Program-made: the position numbers and the translations under genes
The notes under the pieces: model-generated
What the model was told of the DNA's origin: nothing
Database searches by the model: none
The model's input: the letters and a program-made list of their open reading frames with translations, nothing else
Source: Tepidibacillus decaturensis
Lineage (GTDB): Bacteria; Bacillota; Bacilli; Tepidibacillales; Tepidibacillaceae
Reading direction: 5' to 3'
DNA: 32,654 nt
NCBI RefSeq assembly: GCF_001561915.1
Contig: NZ_LSKU01000001.1
Span: 1,935,185 to 1,967,838, forward strand
Part shown: positions 14,899 through 23,896 of the stretch, in pieces
Layout of the letters: each line of letters opens with the position of its first letter
Numbering within the stretch: position 1 is the first letter of the stretch

Positions 14899-15874
14899 TG
14901 TTCCATACCTCAGGATTCACCATATGATTTGGCTTTTTCCCGTTCAGTGCATCAATGAGTCCGTTAGCTGCCATCATTGCCATTCTTTTTCTTGTTGATA
15001 TACTTGCACTCCCAATATGAGGAAGGACGACTACATTTTCTAATGTTAATAAAGGATGATCCATTGGAATCGGCTCTTCCCGAAATACATCCAAACCTGC
15101 CGCCCAGATATTTTTCTGGACAAGGGCTTCATACAACGCCTCTTCATCAACAGTTGCCCCTCTTGAAACATTGATAAAGATCGATGAAGACTTCATCAAC
15201 GAAAATTCCCTTTTACCCATGAGCTTTTCTGTTTCAGGAGTTAGAGGAGTTAGTAACACAACAAAATCTGATTCTTTTAGTAAATCTTCTAATGAGCGAT
15301 ACTCTGCTCCTAATTGTTCTTCTACCTCTATACGACGCTTTCGGTTATGATACAGGATTTTCATATCAAATCCTTTTGCACGTTTGGCTACCGCTTCACC
15401 AATCCTTCCCATCCCAATAATACCAATCGTTGCACCATATACATCTTGTCCTGCCATTAACATTGGACCCCAGCTATCCCATTTCCCTTCTAAAACATAC
15501 CGGTTTGCTTCCGTAATCCTTCTTGCTGTTGCCATCAGTAACGCAAAAGTAAGATCTGCTGTCGTATCACTTAATACTCCTGGGGTATGAGTCACCACAA
15601 TTCCTTTCTCTGTTGCCAAGGGAAGATTGATATTATCATAGCCAACAGCCATAATCGAAATCGCTTTAAGGTGTTTGGCTTGATTTAATAACTCCTCATC
15701 AATTCTCTCAGTTAACATGATGTAAAACCCATCAGCTTTTTTAGCTTCCTCTAATAAACGTTCTCTTGGTACTGGACGATCTTCTTCCCAAACACTTACT
15801 ATAAATACCTCTTTTAATTTTTCCAATGCTTCTTCAGGAATTTTTCTAGATACAAACACATACGGTTTATTCAA
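14882..15874 (-). CDS. D-2-hydroxyacid dehydrogenase (glyoxylate/hydroxypyruvate reductase type)
   Basis: The 330-residue NAD(P)H-dependent enzyme resembles Bacillus YvcT/GhrB proteins. The dinucleotide fold carries GIIGMGRIGEAV. The catalytic set is visible as the Arg of NVSRGATVDE, the Glu of FREEPIP and the His of LPHIGSAS. YHNRKRR at the end of strand 2 favours NADPH. Substrates of relatives are glyoxylate, hydroxypyruvate or 2-ketogluconate; the specificity here is open. I prefer TTG at 15874 because GGGGGG lies 7 nt upstream. The ATG at 15889 contains that site instead of following it. Second gene of a three-gene unit. Confidence 0.85.
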   Translation of the reverse strand: MNKPYVFVSRKIPEEALEKLKEVFIVSVWEEDRPVPRERLLEEAKKADGFYIMLTERIDEELLNQAKHLKAISIMAVGYDNINLPLATEKGIVVTHTPGVLSDTTADLTFALLMATARRITEANRYVLEGKWDSWGPMLMAGQDVYGATIGIIGMGRIGEAVAKRAKGFDMKILYHNRKRRIEVEEQLGAEYRSLEDLLKESDFVVLLTPLTPETEKLMGKREFSLMKSSSIFINVSRGATVDEEALYEALVQKNIWAAGLDVFREEPIPMDHPLLTLENVVVLPHIGSASISTRKRMAMMAANGLIDALNGKKPNHMVNPEVWNNGEKA

Positions 15875-15925
15875 CCTTATTCCCCCCATAATGATTCGCA
15901 ATATTTATCTCAAGTCTAACATAGC

Positions 15926-16717
15926 CTAGTCTATTTTTTTAGGATTTTGTTTAGACACTGGATAAATAATATCAAGTCCACCGCTTACACTAATCGTATT
16001 GCCCGTTACAAAATCTGAATCTTTTTGGCACAAAAATTCAATCACTCTAGATACATCTTCCCCAGAACCTGGCCTCCCTCTAAGAGATTCTTTATCCTTT
16101 AAAAGCGCTACATCACGTATCATTTTTTCCTTATTTTCACCAATAATATCACTAGGGCATATCATATTGACAGTAATCCCATAGGGGGCTTCTTCTACTG
16201 CTAATGTCTTACAAAAGGAGACCAGCCCAACTTTTGCCGCTGCATAAACAGAACGGTCTGGCCAAGAAGGAGCTTCATTTGCTCGATGGAAGCCAAAAAA
16301 GATAATTCGGCCAAACTTTTGTTTTCTCATTAAAGGTAATGCAAGAGAAGTTGTGTACATGGCACTAAGTAAATTACCATGAACCATTTGCTGTATTTCA
16401 TCGATCGACATTTGATAAAAGTTTTTTCGTTCTCTGATAAATGGACCTGCAGCATGAACCAAAACATCTAATCTCCCAAATTCGCTATTTACCTCTATAA
16501 ATAATTCCTGCATCTTTTGGTAATTCGTTGCATCCCCTTGAAATGCAAAAACCTTTCGTCCTAGATGATTGACTTCGGAAACGACTTGTTCTGCAGCCTT
16601 ATGATCGGTCAGATAGTTTATGACTAGATCGTATCCTGATTTTGCCAGTGCAAGCGCAGTGGCTTTGCCTAAACCTTGTGAACCGCCTATAATAAGGGCA
16701 ACTCCTTTAGCTGCCAT
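15926..16717 (-). CDS. Short-chain dehydrogenase/reductase, YtkK-like, lacking the canonical Ser
   Basis: The 263-residue SDR has the cofactor loop IIGGSQGLGKA, an AAGPF version of NNAG, and the active-site YAAAK. The position 13 residues before that Tyr, normally Ser, is Arg (FFGFHRANEAPSW). Bacillus YtkK appears to share the FGFxxA...APxW variant, so this is likely a subfamily trait and not a mutation. CPSDIIGENKE and SGGLDIIYP complete the fold. ATG 16717 is set by GGAGGG. The substrate is unknown. First gene of the unit with the hydroxyacid dehydrogenase. Confidence 0.85.
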   Translation of the reverse strand: MAAKGVALIIGGSQGLGKATALALAKSGYDLVINYLTDHKAAEQVVSEVNHLGRKVFAFQGDATNYQKMQELFIEVNSEFGRLDVLVHAAGPFIRERKNFYQMSIDEIQQMVHGNLLSAMYTTSLALPLMRKQKFGRIIFFGFHRANEAPSWPDRSVYAAAKVGLVSFCKTLAVEEAPYGITVNMICPSDIIGENKEKMIRDVALLKDKESLRGRPGSGEDVSRVIEFLCQKDSDFVTGNTISVSGGLDIIYPVSKQNPKKID

Positions 16718-16751
16718 GATCAACCCTCCATTCATCTAACGATATGTGTAT

Positions 16752-16780
16752 AGTATACAAATCCAGATTTTATAATACAA
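16752..16780 (-). promoter_or_regulatory. Promoter of the SDR operon
   Basis: Minus-strand TTGTAT (16775-16780) and TATACT (16752-16757) are 17 bp apart. A start near 16745 gives a short leader before the ATG at 16717. The yutG promoter must lie in the same 144-bp gap; TATAAT (16771-16776) on the plus strand is a candidate -10. Confidence 0.65.
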
Positions 16781-16861
16781 TGTATTCATAGTGTGAAAAG
16801 TGCATTGGATGAAACCTAAGACTTAAGGCAAAACTATTGATCATAAGAGGAGGTAGTTATA

Positions 16862-17365
16862 ATGAAAGAAAATTTTGTCCGCATTTCAGATGAAAAGCTC
16901 TATCAACGGACATTACAATTATTAGATGAACGAGGGGTCACCATACACGATATTGCAGAATTAGTTTATTTTCTTCAGTCAAAGTATTTCCCAAATATTA
17001 CCCTTAAAGAATGTGAATCGCACATCAACAAGGTGTTAGAAAAAAGAGAAGTTCAAAACGCTGTAATCACAGGAATTGAATTAGACAAATTGGCAGAGAA
17101 AAAGGCATTAGAATCCCCTTTACAAGAAATCATTTTCCAAGATGAAAGCCTTTATGGTATTGATGAAATTATTGCTTTATCCATTGTCAATGTCTATGGA
17201 AGTATTGGTTTTACCAACTATGGATTCATCGATAAAATGAAACCGGGAATATTAGAAAAACTGAATGCCCATGATGGTGTACATGTGAATACCTTCCTTG
17301 ATGATATTGTAGGAGCAATTGCAGCTGCAGCATCTAGTCGTATCGCTCATAGTCAAACACGGTAA
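16862..17365 (+). CDS. yutG: Phosphatidylglycerophosphatase A-related protein YutG
   Basis: The 167-residue protein belongs to the PgpA-related YutG group. The C-terminal HDGVHVNTFLDDIVGAIAAAAS is the conserved acidic signature, and ESLYGIDEIIALSIVNVYGSIG is the other recognisable block. E. coli PgpA is a membrane phosphatase of phosphatidylglycerol synthesis. The Bacillus-type protein is shorter in hydrophobic segments and looks soluble, so its exact substrate is uncertain. AAGAGGAGG precedes the ATG. It is monocistronic and ends at a strong terminator. Confidence 0.85.
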   Translation: MKENFVRISDEKLYQRTLQLLDERGVTIHDIAELVYFLQSKYFPNITLKECESHINKVLEKREVQNAVITGIELDKLAEKKALESPLQEIIFQDESLYGIDEIIALSIVNVYGSIGFTNYGFIDKMKPGILEKLNAHDGVHVNTFLDDIVGAIAAAASSRIAHSQTR

Positions 17366-17388
17366 AGCTGAACTTATTAACACATTCT

Positions 17389-17419
17389 GATGAGAAATGA
17401 CATTTTCTCATCTTTTTTT
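17389..17419 (+). terminator. yutG terminator
   Basis: GATGAGAAA (17389-17397) pairs with TTTCTCATC (17404-17412) and is followed by seven T. Confidence 0.9.
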
Positions 17420-17515
17420 GAGAAAAGTGGACGTTTGCATGAAGGAAAAAGGCAGTTTAAGTAGAAATTTATCAATTAAGTTCAAAAAATGGCTATTATT
17501 TTAAAGGAGAATAAG

Positions 17516-19597
17516 ATGATGGATTCCTTTCACTCAAAATTAGAAACGTTATACCATATAAGCCATTCGTTTGTGACAAGCTATGATCTTAACACTGTCT
17601 TAACTTCTATTATCAATGAAATCGAAAAACTAAACCAATTTGACCTCGTCTGTATTTATATGTTAGAAGGGAACAAATTATATTTAAAAAGAAAGACTGG
17701 TTCTCTATCTGATCGTATTATAGGAAATCATTCTATAGAGGTTGGCGAAGGAATAATCGGGCGTGTAGTAAAGGTAAAAGAACCCTTATTAGTAAACAAT
17801 CTCTCTACCTTTCCAAATGAAGTCAATCATTTTCAAGTCCCTATTCAGTCCCAATATTGCATTCCACTTATTATGAACCAGCAACCATTAGGAGCCATTT
17901 ACTTTGGTTCAAAACAGCTTCATGCTTTTTCACAAGATGATGTAAACTTTCTTCTTTCCTTGGCAACCAGTTCAACCATTGCTATATATAATGCGATAAA
18001 TTATAATATCCTTCATGCCATTAGTAGAATTACTACCGTTACCTCAAGAAACCGAGAAGTGATTCATGCTTATCCAGAATTAGTAGAAGAACTATTAAAA
18101 GTGATGAGATTTGATGGATTGAAAATAACTTTCCCCCATCCATTTCGAATTGGAGAGATGATTTGCTTCCCCATCTATTTAAACCGTGAAGTAGTTCCAT
18201 TAATGAAAAAAATCCTCCCCTTAGATGGGTCAGCGACAAAAGGGATATTAAAGAAACGAATACCACAAGTAACCAATCAAAATGAATTCTATAATGAAGA
18301 TCAATTTACTTATCCTTTAACTTTTAAGACGACGTTAAGAATTCCATTTATCGTTAAAGGAAGACCGATTGGAGTTATTCATATTTATAGTGAAAGAGAA
18401 AATGCATATAATGAGTGGGAAATTGAAACGATAAGCCAACTCATTCTACAACTAAGTCCTTCCCTAGATAATATTATTGAGATTGTCTACCAATCTGAAG
18501 TAAGAAGAATAAAAAAAGTGGTTAAACAGTTGTCTACCGAATTAGGTTATACTGATCAATTGGAACAAACTCTATTAAAAAACGCCCGATTAGCAAAACG
18601 TTACCTACATTACTCAGAAGTTTATGTATGGCTTTTAGATCAAGAACGTTTAACATTAAAGCTCTTAAATCAACCTAACATTGAATTAGCGATTACTGAT
18701 AACTCTATCATTGTTCGTAGCTTTATGGAAAAACAAACATTGGCGATAAACGAATCCTTTGCCCTTTCTGATATCCATCCGAAACTTGGTAAAAGAGTTG
18801 GAAAATCAGGTTTGATGGTTCCATTATGTGATGAAGTAGAAAATCAATGTGTGGGCGTTTTTCTTTTAATTGATCGAAACTATCCGATCCGTTTCAGCCA
18901 AGAGTCAATATACATAGCAAATGAATATATTCGTCCTTTAGGAACACATATCTTAAGACATTTGAAAAATGCCCAGTTAGAAAAAACCAATTTGATGATG
19001 ATTCAGGCTTTAACCGTTGCGTTGGATAAAAAGGATGCAGAAACTCAAGGGCATTCTAGGCGAGTAACGTCCTTTAGTTTGGCAATCGCCAAAAGATTAA
19101 ATGTGAATGAAGCTCTAATGAAAAGAATCCAGTGGGGAGCACTTCTTCATGATATTGGTAAGATAGGCATTCCTGATGCTATTCTTCTTAAACCAGGAAA
19201 ATTAACAGATGAGGAATGGAAAATCATGAAGCAACATCCTCAAATCGGTTATGAAATGATTCAAAATATCGAGTTTTTAGAAGGAGCTGTAGATGTTGTC
19301 CTTTATCATCATGAACATTTCGATGGTAAAGGTTATCCTTTTGGCTTAGTTGGAGAAGAAATACCTCTACCTGCAAGAATTTTTGCGATCGCTGATGCCT
19401 TTGATACGATTACTAGTAAAAGGCCTTACAAAGAACCAAAATCGATTGAATTCGCGAGAGAAGTCATTAAAAACGCAATTGGAAGTCACTTTTGCCCGAT
19501 GTGTGCACAAGCCTTTTTAGAGATTCCAATTGATGAACTTAAGCAAATCCAATTGGAACATAATGAAAAAATCTTAGCAAAAAGCTACGCTTTGTAA
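17516..19597 (+). CDS. Triple-GAF HD-GYP phosphodiesterase
   Basis: The 693-residue cytosolic signalling protein has what look like three GAF domains (about 1-165, 175-325, 335-490) followed by an HD-GYP domain (about 500-670). The metal site is visible: HD545-546 in LLHDIGKIGIPD, and HHEHFDGKGYP at about 598-608, with AIADAFDTITSKRPY after it. Intact HD and GYP motifs predict hydrolysis of cyclic di-GMP or a related dinucleotide. The GAF ligands are unknown. A Cys pair (HFCPMC) near the C-terminus is typical of many such proteins. ATG 17516 follows AAAGGAGA; an earlier ATG at 17489 has no site. Confidence 0.9.
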   Translation: MMDSFHSKLETLYHISHSFVTSYDLNTVLTSIINEIEKLNQFDLVCIYMLEGNKLYLKRKTGSLSDRIIGNHSIEVGEGIIGRVVKVKEPLLVNNLSTFPNEVNHFQVPIQSQYCIPLIMNQQPLGAIYFGSKQLHAFSQDDVNFLLSLATSSTIAIYNAINYNILHAISRITTVTSRNREVIHAYPELVEELLKVMRFDGLKITFPHPFRIGEMICFPIYLNREVVPLMKKILPLDGSATKGILKKRIPQVTNQNEFYNEDQFTYPLTFKTTLRIPFIVKGRPIGVIHIYSERENAYNEWEIETISQLILQLSPSLDNIIEIVYQSEVRRIKKVVKQLSTELGYTDQLEQTLLKNARLAKRYLHYSEVYVWLLDQERLTLKLLNQPNIELAITDNSIIVRSFMEKQTLAINESFALSDIHPKLGKRVGKSGLMVPLCDEVENQCVGVFLLIDRNYPIRFSQESIYIANEYIRPLGTHILRHLKNAQLEKTNLMMIQALTVALDKKDAETQGHSRRVTSFSLAIAKRLNVNEALMKRIQWGALLHDIGKIGIPDAILLKPGKLTDEEWKIMKQHPQIGYEMIQNIEFLEGAVDVVLYHHEHFDGKGYPFGLVGEEIPLPARIFAIADAFDTITSKRPYKEPKSIEFAREVIKNAIGSHFCPMCAQAFLEIPIDELKQIQLEHNEKILAKSYAL

Positions 19598-19613
19598 TGA
19601 AAGCGTAGCTTTT
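19580..19613. terminator. Bidirectional terminator with the HD-GYP stop in its loop
   Basis: A perfect 14-bp stem (AAAAGCTACGCTTT, 19580-19593, with its complement at 19600-19613) has T-rich tails on both strands. The TAA of the upstream gene lies in the 6-nt loop, and the convergent regulator gene ends at 19617. Confidence 0.9.
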
Positions 19614-19616
19614 TCT

Positions 19617-20252
19617 CTAGCTATTCACTTTTTGTTTAATCTTATAGATACAACTATGGTCTCCTCTAGCCATACATTGAACAGACTCTACTTCAGTTCC
19701 TAATACATTTTTAAATAATTTCTTCTCACCTTCACAGGCATGATTATAGTCCCTAGCAATTTCAGCAATAGGGCAATTATACTCTTTAATTAAAAAACCA
19801 TCTTCGACTTTTTCCCAATCTACCATATAACCCTTATCATTTTGAATATCTACCAAAGCCTTAACTTTTTCATCTAAGGAAGTTCGACCAGCCATTTTTT
19901 CGAGATATCGCTTACGAAGACGTTGTTCTCTCTTATCAAATAAAACTTCTATCTTTTCTATACCTTCTGATTCTGCGATTGCATCTAGTAGATCTTTGGC
20001 TAAATCTCGATAGGTTTTTGGAAACTGATCCTCTGCTTTTTCCGTTAAAGAATATAAATTCGTTGGTCTACCCATTGCTTGACGAACTAATGTTGATCGA
20101 ATCAGTTCGTCACGTTCTAACGTATTTAAATGCCGTCTAACAGCCATCTCTGTTATTCCTAATTCCTTAGATATTTCACTTACGGTTAAAGAACCATTTG
20201 TTTTCAGCATAAAAAGGATTTCATCTCTGGTTGACAAGTGGTCATTTGCCAT
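19617..20252 (-). CDS. SufR-like winged-helix regulator with a four-Cys C-terminus
   Basis: The 211-residue protein has a DeoR/ArsR-type winged HTH at 5-70 (LTVSEISKELGITEMAVRRHLNTLE, then GRPTNLYSLT). The C-terminal domain has Cys160, Cys173, Cys193 and Cys201. The C-x12-C spacing of the first pair, plus the NC-P-I-A and HS-C-I-Y context, matches SufR-type Fe-S-sensing repressors. SufR relatives bind a [4Fe-4S] cluster and control Fe-S assembly genes; that role is inferred here. Start ATG 20252 has GGGTGGTG upstream. An inverted repeat at 20317-20349 may be its operator. No suf genes are in view, though the NfuA-like gene is 5 kb away. Confidence 0.82.
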   Translation of the reverse strand: MANDHLSTRDEILFMLKTNGSLTVSEISKELGITEMAVRRHLNTLERDELIRSTLVRQAMGRPTNLYSLTEKAEDQFPKTYRDLAKDLLDAIAESEGIEKIEVLFDKREQRLRKRYLEKMAGRTSLDEKVKALVDIQNDKGYMVDWEKVEDGFLIKEYNCPIAEIARDYNHACEGEKKLFKNVLGTEVESVQCMARGDHSCIYKIKQKVNS

Positions 20253-20316
20253 ATTGTCACCACCCTTCATGTTGTTTTCATACATTTATTTTAGCCGATT
20301 ATTCAATATAAGTAAA

Positions 20317-20349
20317 TTACTAAACATTTAAATATAAAAAATGTAGTAA
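20317..20349. promoter_or_regulatory. Inverted repeat upstream of the SufR-like gene
   Basis: TTACTAAACATTT (20317-20329) faces AAATGTAGTAA (20339-20349): arms TTACTA and TAGTAA, with CATTT/AAATG inside, offset by 2 nt. It lies 65 bp upstream of the regulator start and just after the yutE stop, a sensible autoregulatory site. Confidence 0.4.
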
Positions 20350-20361
20350 TGTATATTATCA

Positions 20362-20799
20362 TTATATGCCTAATTCCTTAGATAAATACCTGCGTAAATG
20401 ACCTTCAAACTGCAATATCGTTGCAAACACTTTTTTTAGTAAATGATGTAATTCAATGGAATTGGTTTTAGTATACTGATGAGCTAAAATCTTACGATAA
20501 GCCACAAATTCTTTCAAAAGAATAGCATCTTGTTCAGGAATCACTTGCTCATCCCTAAGAATTTCTATAATATCTTCGTAACTGCCTGGATCTCTCATAA
20601 TAAACCCATCAATTAGTTTATTTCCCACATCTACAATCGCTTCAATCGCTAAATGTGCTGCTCTTTCCAAAGCAAGAATAAGAAGTTCGTTCTGAACCAA
20701 TTCTTCTTCAGTAATATGTAGCCAAGGTTGAATTGCTTCTAATTTTTGTCTGCTATATTTTAATACTTCGTCTATTCCTTCACGATCAACATCATACAT
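20362..20799 (-). CDS. yutE: YutE-like HEPN-domain (DUF86/HepT family) protein
   Basis: The 145-residue all-helical protein matches the DUF86/YutE pattern, including NKLIDGFIMRDPGSYEDIIEIL. The HEPN ribonuclease motif R-x4-H-x-Y is intact: R102, H107 and Y109 in YRKILAHQY. In HepT toxins this motif cuts or is targeted on RNA and is neutralised by an MntA nucleotidyltransferase, but no such gene is adjacent. It may be a solitary, housekeeping HEPN protein. AGAGGGGGAG precedes the ATG. It is divergent from glpX. Confidence 0.82.
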   Translation of the reverse strand: MYDVDREGIDEVLKYSRQKLEAIQPWLHITEEELVQNELLILALERAAHLAIEAIVDVGNKLIDGFIMRDPGSYEDIIEILRDEQVIPEQDAILLKEFVAYRKILAHQYTKTNSIELHHLLKKVFATILQFEGHLRRYLSKELGI

Positions 20800-20955
20800 C
20801 CTTGCTCCCCCTCTTTTATATCTTGCTATTCACATTCGACAGATAGAGACAAAATTCCTTTTCATTCCCAATTATATTTTTCTAGAAACTTCACAAAACA
20901 AGAAAGATTTTTGTTAAAATGGTCTAGGAAATTACAACAGAAAGAAGTGACTTAG

Positions 20956-21924
20956 TTGGAACGAGAGCTTGCATTAGAAATCGTTCGTGTGACAGAAGTA
21001 GCTGCTTTAGCATCTGCCCAATGGATGGGAAGAGGTAAAAAAAACGAGGCTGATCAAGCAGCAACTAGTGCGATGAGAGCAATGTTTGATTCTGTGGCCA
21101 TGAATGGAACAGTCGTTATTGGTGAGGGTGAGTTAGATGAAGCACCTATGCTATATATTGGTGAAAAATTAGGAAATGCTGCCTCTCCAGAAGTAGATGT
21201 TGCTGTAGATCCCCTTGAAGGAACAAATATTGTTGCCAAAGGGACAGCAAATGCGATGGCAGTTATCGCTATTGCAGATAAAGGTAATCTTCTTCATGCA
21301 CCAGATATGTATATGGAAAAAATTGCGGTTGGGCCACGAGCCGCTGGCCAAATCCATTTGGACGATCCCCTTGAAAAAACATTAGAGATTGTTGCAAAAG
21401 CAAATAACAAACGGATACGGGATTTGACTGTTATTATCCAAGAACGTCCACGCCATGATGCATTGATTGAAATGGTAAGAAGTGTTGGGGCGAGAGTTAA
21501 ACTTTTTGGTGATGGAGATGTTGGTGCTGCGATTGCTACTGCTTTCCCAGAGACAGGAATTGATTTGTTCATTGGAACAGGTGGTGCTCCTGAAGGGGTA
21601 ATTTCAGCTGCCGCAATCAAGGCATTAGGTGGGGAAATGCAAGGACGACTTGTTCCCATGAATGAACAAGAATATCAAAGATGTATTCAAATGGGGTTAA
21701 GCAATCCTAGACAGATCCTTATGATGAACGATCTAGTTAAAGGTAATGATGCTATTTTTGCAGCTACCGGCGTTACAGATGGAGAACTATTAAAGGGAGT
21801 TCGTTTTATGGGTGGTGACTTAGCTGAAACCCACTCAATCGTGATGCGGGCCAAAACCAAGACAGTCCGTTTCATACGTGCGGTTCATAGTCTACCTAAT
21901 AAACCTCATTTGGTAATGGTATAG
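20956..21924 (+). CDS. glpX: Fructose-1,6-bisphosphatase, class II
   Basis: The 322-residue GlpX-type enzyme hydrolyses fructose-1,6-bisphosphate to fructose-6-phosphate in gluconeogenesis. It shows [29 protein letters not shown] (metal-binding acidic residues), DPLEGTN and GTGGAPEGV, all family signatures, and normal length. Translation starts at TTG (20956) with only a weak upstream site (GAAGTGA). It stands alone, divergent from yutE, and ends in a hairpin. Expression signals were not clear in the 156-bp gap. Confidence 0.95.
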   Translation: MERELALEIVRVTEVAALASAQWMGRGKKNEADQAATSAMRAMFDSVAMNGTVVIGEGELDEAPMLYIGEKLGNAASPEVDVAVDPLEGTNIVAKGTANAMAVIAIADKGNLLHAPDMYMEKIAVGPRAAGQIHLDDPLEKTLEIVAKANNKRIRDLTVIIQERPRHDALIEMVRSVGARVKLFGDGDVGAAIATAFPETGIDLFIGTGGAPEGVISAAAIKALGGEMQGRLVPMNEQEYQRCIQMGLSNPRQILMMNDLVKGNDAIFAATGVTDGELLKGVRFMGGDLAETHSIVMRAKTKTVRFIRAVHSLPNKPHLVMV

Positions 21925-21946
21925 GGGAGCATAATAAGCTCCCCCT
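21923..21946. terminator. Hairpin between glpX and rbsB
   Basis: AGGGGAGC pairs with GCTCCCCT across a 7-nt loop, starting inside the glpX stop codon. The nearest T-run on the plus strand begins several nt later (about 21956), so it is a moderate terminator for glpX, and possibly a 3' stabiliser for the rbs transcript. Confidence 0.6.
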
Positions 21947-21966
21947 AAAATATTACTTTTTCTTTA

Positions 21967-22905
21967 TTATTTTTTAATTAACTCTAGCTCAACTGGAATA
22001 AATTTCTCAACAGTTTCCCCTTTAATTACTTTTAATGCAGCCTCTATCGCTTTTTCACCCATTAGAGCAGGCTTCTGAGCAATCGTTGCCGTTAGTGTTC
22101 CTTCTTGAACAGCTTTAACAGCATCATCTGTCGCATCAAATCCCACAACAATCACGTCATTTAAACCAGCTGCTTGTAATGCTTGTAGTGCTCCTAATGC
22201 CATTTCGTCATTATGCGCAAAAACCGCGTTAATTTCTTGTGTACCTTGTATTATATTTTCCATTACAGATAAACCTTTCGCGCGATCGAAATCTGCTGCT
22301 TGTTTTGCCACAACTTCAATATCACTTACTGTATCTACTGCTTCATGGAACCCTTGACCGCGTTCACGTGCTGCTGAAGAACCAGGAATTCCTTCAAGTT
22401 CTACAACTTTTCCTTTGTTCCCAAGTTTTTCGAGAATATATTCACCTGCCATTTTACCACCAGCAACATTATCTGAAGCAATATGGGTAGCAACAACACC
22501 GCCATCAGCACTTCTATCTACTGTAATTACAGGGATATTTTTACTATTGGCTGATTCAATAGCAGAAGTAACAGCAGCAGAATCAGTAGGGTTAACAATA
22601 ATCGCGCTAACACCTTGTTGGATTAAATCTTCAATATCACTAATTTGTTTTGCAGAATCGTCCTGAGCATCTACTACAATAAGGTCTACCCCTTGTTGTT
22701 CAGCCGCTTTCACAGCTCCATCACGTAATGTAACAAAGAAGGGATTGTTTTGGGTAGAAACAGAAAGGCCGATTTTAATTTTCTCACTAGACCCCGCTAT
22801 TTTATCAGCATCCTTATTTTCACTTCCTGTTGGCTCTGTCGAACATCCTACCAATAAGACAATACTTAACATCATGACTAAAAACAAAGAAAACCATTTT
22901 TTCAT
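21967..22905 (-). CDS. rbsB: Ribose ABC transporter substrate-binding lipoprotein
   Basis: The 312-residue lipoprotein has a signal peptide with lipobox LLVGC (lipidated Cys21), followed by a periplasmic-binding-protein type I fold (KIGLSVSTQNNPFF, VDAQDDSAKQ, IIVNPTDSAAVTSAI, VDRSADGG). It presents D-ribose to RbsCA outside the membrane. ATG 22905 is set by AAAGGGGTG; the frame to 22941 overlaps the intergenic gap. Last gene of rbsRKDACB. Confidence 0.93.
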   Translation of the reverse strand: MKKWFSLFLVMMLSIVLLVGCSTEPTGSENKDADKIAGSSEKIKIGLSVSTQNNPFFVTLRDGAVKAAEQQGVDLIVVDAQDDSAKQISDIEDLIQQGVSAIIVNPTDSAAVTSAIESANSKNIPVITVDRSADGGVVATHIASDNVAGGKMAGEYILEKLGNKGKVVELEGIPGSSAARERGQGFHEAVDTVSDIEVVAKQAADFDRAKGLSVMENIIQGTQEINAVFAHNDEMALGALQALQAAGLNDVIVVGFDATDDAVKAVQEGTLTATIAQKPALMGEKAIEAALKVIKGETVEKFIPVELELIKK

Positions 22906-22953
22906 TCTTTGACACCCCTTTAATTTATTAATGTCTTGCAATAAAGATAAATG

Positions 22954-23895
22954 CTAAGAAGCTTCTCTTCTATCAAGCAATACCGCTAAAAGGATGACAC
23001 CTCCCTTCGCTACTTGCTGGTAGAAGGAAGATACATTTAATAAATTTAATCCATTGTTTAATATGCCAATAATAAGTGCGCCAACTAATGTTCCGAATAT
23101 TTTCCCTCTACCTCCAGAAAGACTTGTTCCTCCTAATACAACTGCAGCAATAGCATCTAATTCATAAGCGACACCTCCAGTAGGTTGAGCAGAATTTAAA
23201 CGAGAAGTTAATATAATTCCAGCTAATGCAGATAGTGCGCCGCTTAATGAATACACCCAGATTTTTACCCGATCAACTTTGATTCCTGAAAGAATGGTAG
23301 CCTCTTCATTACCACCAAGTGCATATACTTTTCTACCAAATACTGTTTTACGAAGTATGAAAAATAAAATAAAATAAGCGATAATCATAAAGATCACGGG
23401 CATTGGAATTCCTAAAAAATATCCCCTTCCAAGCATTGTAAAGAAAACGCTATCAGAAAAACCTGTAATTGGTCTTCCATCGGTATAAACCAAGGTAAAC
23501 CCACGATATATTGTCATGGTTGCAAGTGTAGCTATAAAGGGGGCGACTTTCCCTTTAGCAATAACGATTCCGTTAAACGCTCCAAAAATTGCTCCTAATA
23601 ATAACCCTACAAGAAAACCTAAAATTGGGTCAATTCCGCTTGACATCAGTCCCGCTGTTAACGCACCTGTTAAAGCTAAAATAGAACCTACAGATAGGTC
23701 TATTCCTCCAGTTAAGATAACAAAAGTCATCCCAAAAGCGATAAGAGCGTTGATAGAAACTTGTCGTAGTACATTTAAAAGATTATTAGTTGTTAGAAAG
23801 TTGGAGTTAAGAATAGATAAAACGATGACTAAAATAATTAGACCTATTAATGGACCTAGATTTTTAAATAGCTTTGCAATCCGTTTTTCCCCCAT
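22954..23895 (-). CDS. rbsC: Ribose ABC transporter permease
   Basis: The 313-residue membrane protein has about 8-10 hydrophobic segments and the RbsC/AraH signatures TGGIDLSVGSILALTGA and LGGTSLSGGRGKI. It forms the channel with RbsA. The ribosome binding site GGAGG lies in the last codons of rbsA, and the start is one nt after the rbsA stop, so the two are tightly coupled. Confidence 0.93.
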   Translation of the reverse strand: MGEKRIAKLFKNLGPLIGLIILVIVLSILNSNFLTTNNLLNVLRQVSINALIAFGMTFVILTGGIDLSVGSILALTGALTAGLMSSGIDPILGFLVGLLLGAIFGAFNGIVIAKGKVAPFIATLATMTIYRGFTLVYTDGRPITGFSDSVFFTMLGRGYFLGIPMPVIFMIIAYFILFFILRKTVFGRKVYALGGNEEATILSGIKVDRVKIWVYSLSGALSALAGIILTSRLNSAQPTGGVAYELDAIAAVVLGGTSLSGGRGKIFGTLVGALIIGILNNGLNLLNVSSFYQQVAKGGVILLAVLLDRREAS

Positions 23896-23896
23896 T

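Noticed and set aside
20362-20799. A complete HepT/MntA toxin-antitoxin system
   Set aside because: Only the HEPN component is present; neighbours are a regulator and glpX, with no GSX10DXD nucleotidyltransferase.
21294-21659. A 121-residue minus-strand ORF inside glpX
   Set aside because: It is antisense to a clearly conserved enzyme, is rich in Ser/Pro/Ile as shadow frames are, and has no translation signal.
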